A DNA stretch of 64,000 nucleotides from RZYP01 sp964386405 (lineage in GTDB: Bacteria; Bacillota; Negativicutes; Acidaminococcales; Acidaminococcaceae). Both the position numbers and the translations under genes were made by a program. Shown here one piece after another: positions 62,569 through 64,000 of this stretch; position 1 is the first letter of the stretch, and each line of letters opens with the position of its first letter. Where the stretch lies: NCBI GenBank assembly GCA_964386405.1, contig CAYLRW010000001.1, positions 1 through 64,000 on the forward strand, written 5' to 3'. The notes beneath the pieces are model-generated. The model ran no database searches. It was not told the origin of the DNA and saw only the letters and a program-made list of their open reading frames with translations.

Positions 62569-64000
62569 TTATTCTTGTTTAGCAGCATCAGTCTTATTTT
62601 GCATTTTTTGCCAGCCAAATAAAGCGACCAACATTACGGCCCCGATGATGTCAGTCAAAGTACCTGGGTCTACCAGCATCAAGCCAGCAACAAAGAATAA
62701 AATCCTTTGAAGCTTGTTAGTCCGTCTTATACCATAGCCGATCATAGCAACACTGATACCAACCATGCCAACGATAGCAGTAAAAGTTGACCAAAGCATA
62801 CCGGTAAACGTAGTATTAATAAGCAATAATTGCGGATTATAAACAAATACATATGGTATTAAGAAAGCAGCAATTGAAAGTTTGGCTGCTATAATACCAG
62901 TCTTCATTGGATTGCCGCCGGAAATACCCGCACCGGCATAAGCTGCTAAGGCAACTGGTGGTGTAACGTCGGCAATAATACCAAAATAGAAAGCAAACAT
63001 GTGCGCAGCTAATACAGGAACGCCTAATTGAATCAAGGCCGGTGCCGCAATAGTTGACGTAATTACATAGTTCGCAGTTGTTGGTACGCCCATACCTAAT
63101 ATCAAAGACGTTAACATGGTAAAGAACATCGCGGGCAGAAGTTGTCCACCAGCTAAATCAAGAAGAGCAGTACCCATCTTCAAACCAACACCGGTTTTCG
63201 TTACAACACCGATAATGATACCGGCTGTTGCACATGCGATTAAAACACCCAGTACGCCTTTAGAACCGTTAATCAAACCATTGACAACGTCCTGGAAACT
63301 AATTCTGGTCGACTTACGCAAACATGAGGAAAGAATCGCAAGAACCGTAGCACTAAGAGCGGCACGCATCGGTGTAAAACCACTTACTAACAAATAAATA
63401 ATAACAATCAAAGGAATTGAAAGGTGACCTTTTTCCATCAACAAGGTTTTCCATTTAGGCAGTTCATTAAAAGGAATTCCTCGTAAACCGCATCTTTTTG
63501 CCTCAAAGTGAACACCAAGCCATACGCCCATATAATAAAGCAGAGCAGGAATTGCTGCCGCCTTGGCTACATCGACATAAGGAACGCCGACAAACTCAGC
63601 CATCAGGAATGCAGCAGCACCCATAACAGGCGGCATAATTTGACCGCCTGTAGAAGCGGAAGCTTCAACTGCGCCAGCAAATTCTTTGCTATAGCCAAGT
63701 TTTTTCATCATTGGAATGGTGAAGGAACCGGAACCAACGACATTAGCAACAGAACTTCCTGATACCGTGCCTTCCAAAGCACTTGAAATAACAGCTACCT
63801 TTGCAGGACCACCGGAGGCCCAGCCAGCAACGGCGTTAGCAATATCAACGAAGAATTTGCCAAGACCTGTTACTTCCAGATAAGCGCCAAACAAAATAAA
63901 CAAGTAGATAAAGGTTGAGGAAACACCCATTGGAATACCGAAAATCCCCTCAGTTGTAAAGTACAGATGACCAACTAATTCTTCAAGACCTACACCACGA
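62569..64000 (-). CDS. TRAP transporter permease, fused 4TM/12TM type (cut by window end)
   Basis: The frame continues in phase past 63930 to the window edge (residues RGVGLEELVGHLYFTTEGIFG precede MGVSSTF), so about 476 C-terminal residues are visible and the N-terminal part is missing. The sequence is a many-helix DctM-like permease with the family stretches SALEGTVSGSSVANVVGSGSF, GGQIMPPVMGAAAFLMAEF and GMGVPTTANYVITSTIAAPAL. Fused permeases of this kind work with TAXI-type solute-binding proteins to import carboxylates such as succinate or glutamate with sodium. Substrate cannot be told from this part. Confidence 0.9.
   Translation of the reverse strand, partial: RGVGLEELVGHLYFTTEGIFGIPMGVSSTFIYLFILFGAYLEVTGLGKFFVDIANAVAGWASGGPAKVAVISSALEGTVSGSSVANVVGSGSFTIPMMKKLGYSKEFAGAVEASASTGGQIMPPVMGAAAFLMAEFVGVPYVDVAKAAAIPALLYYMGVWLGVHFEAKRCGLRGIPFNELPKWKTLLMEKGHLSIPLIVIIYLLVSGFTPMRAALSATVLAILSSCLRKSTRISFQDVVNGLINGSKGVLGVLIACATAGIIIGVVTKTGVGLKMGTALLDLAGGQLLPAMFFTMLTSLILGMGVPTTANYVITSTIAAPALIQLGVPVLAAHMFAFYFGIIADVTPPVALAAYAGAGISGGNPMKTGIIAAKLSIAAFLIPYVFVYNPQLLLINTTFTGMLWSTFTAIVGMVGISVAMIGYGIRRTNKLQRILFFVAGLMLVDPGTLTDIIGAVMLVALFGWQKMQNKTDAAKQE

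Noticed and set aside
1..64000. CRISPR array, insertion sequence, prophage or genomic island
   Set aside because: No regularly spaced repeats, transposase or phage genes, or abrupt change in composition were seen; the window is ordinary core genome.

Overview
The window is a gene-dense chromosomal segment (roughly 40% GC by eye) carrying almost only housekeeping genes, nearly all on the minus strand. Only a nicotinate phosphoribosyltransferase (8669-9721) and a 55-residue Arc-type regulator (13762-13929) are read on the plus strand. The gene content points to a Negativicutes member (diderm Firmicutes), perhaps Acidaminococcaceae/Phascolarctobacterium-like. It combines the Firmicutes block topA-trmFO-xerC-codY and RNase J with diderm-type features (RodZ, divergent polysaccharide deacetylase), a fused TRAP permease, and a cobamide operon with two CobT homologues as known from Sporomusa. 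The family assignment is inference; no rRNA or tRNA gene was seen to settle it.

Layout, low to high coordinates. 1-2690: membrane metallophosphoesterase (cut), SGNH hydrolase, CodY, XerC. 2761-8506: trmFO, topA, dprA (two tandem promoters) and a glycolipid-type glycosyltransferase. 8513-10483: pncB and a SatP-type acetate/succinate transporter, both with a similar inverted repeat at their promoters. 10612-19852: M16 protease, Arc protein, large PurL, and a GNAT/DUF2156 pair; the DUF2156 gene probably starts at AUU. 19966-20402: zinc-ribbon protein behind a structured leader. 20464-24620: cobalamin riboswitch followed by cobU, cobT (arsA-like), cobS, a divergent cobT paralogue (arsB-like) and cobC; then pduO-type adenosyltransferase and ndk. 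25726-29616: M42 peptidase, HtpX, SRPBCC protein, class III aminotransferase.

29649-39613: read leftward, miaB-mutS-mutL-methyltransferase-miaA-hfq-xerD-polysaccharide deacetylase. 39741-43292: DUF3870 protein, a P-loop/Asp23 fusion, a PHP phosphoesterase and leucyl aminopeptidase. 43387-47630: a lysine riboswitch controlling dapB-asd-lysC-dapA. 47686-50315: dUTPase and PNPase. 50501-62347: RNase J, FtsK, RodZ, YgiQ, a lone solute-binding protein, RimO, CinA and a DEAD-box helicase. 62569-64000: fused TRAP permease cut by the window end.

The most informative signals are: the two CobT-family genes in the cob operon, suggesting phenolyl cobamide production; the operator shared by pncB and satP; the probable AUU start; the structured leader of the zinc-ribbon gene; and the P-loop/Asp23 fusion. 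No CRISPR array, insertion sequence, prophage or obvious island was seen. I found no clearly undescribed multi-gene system.
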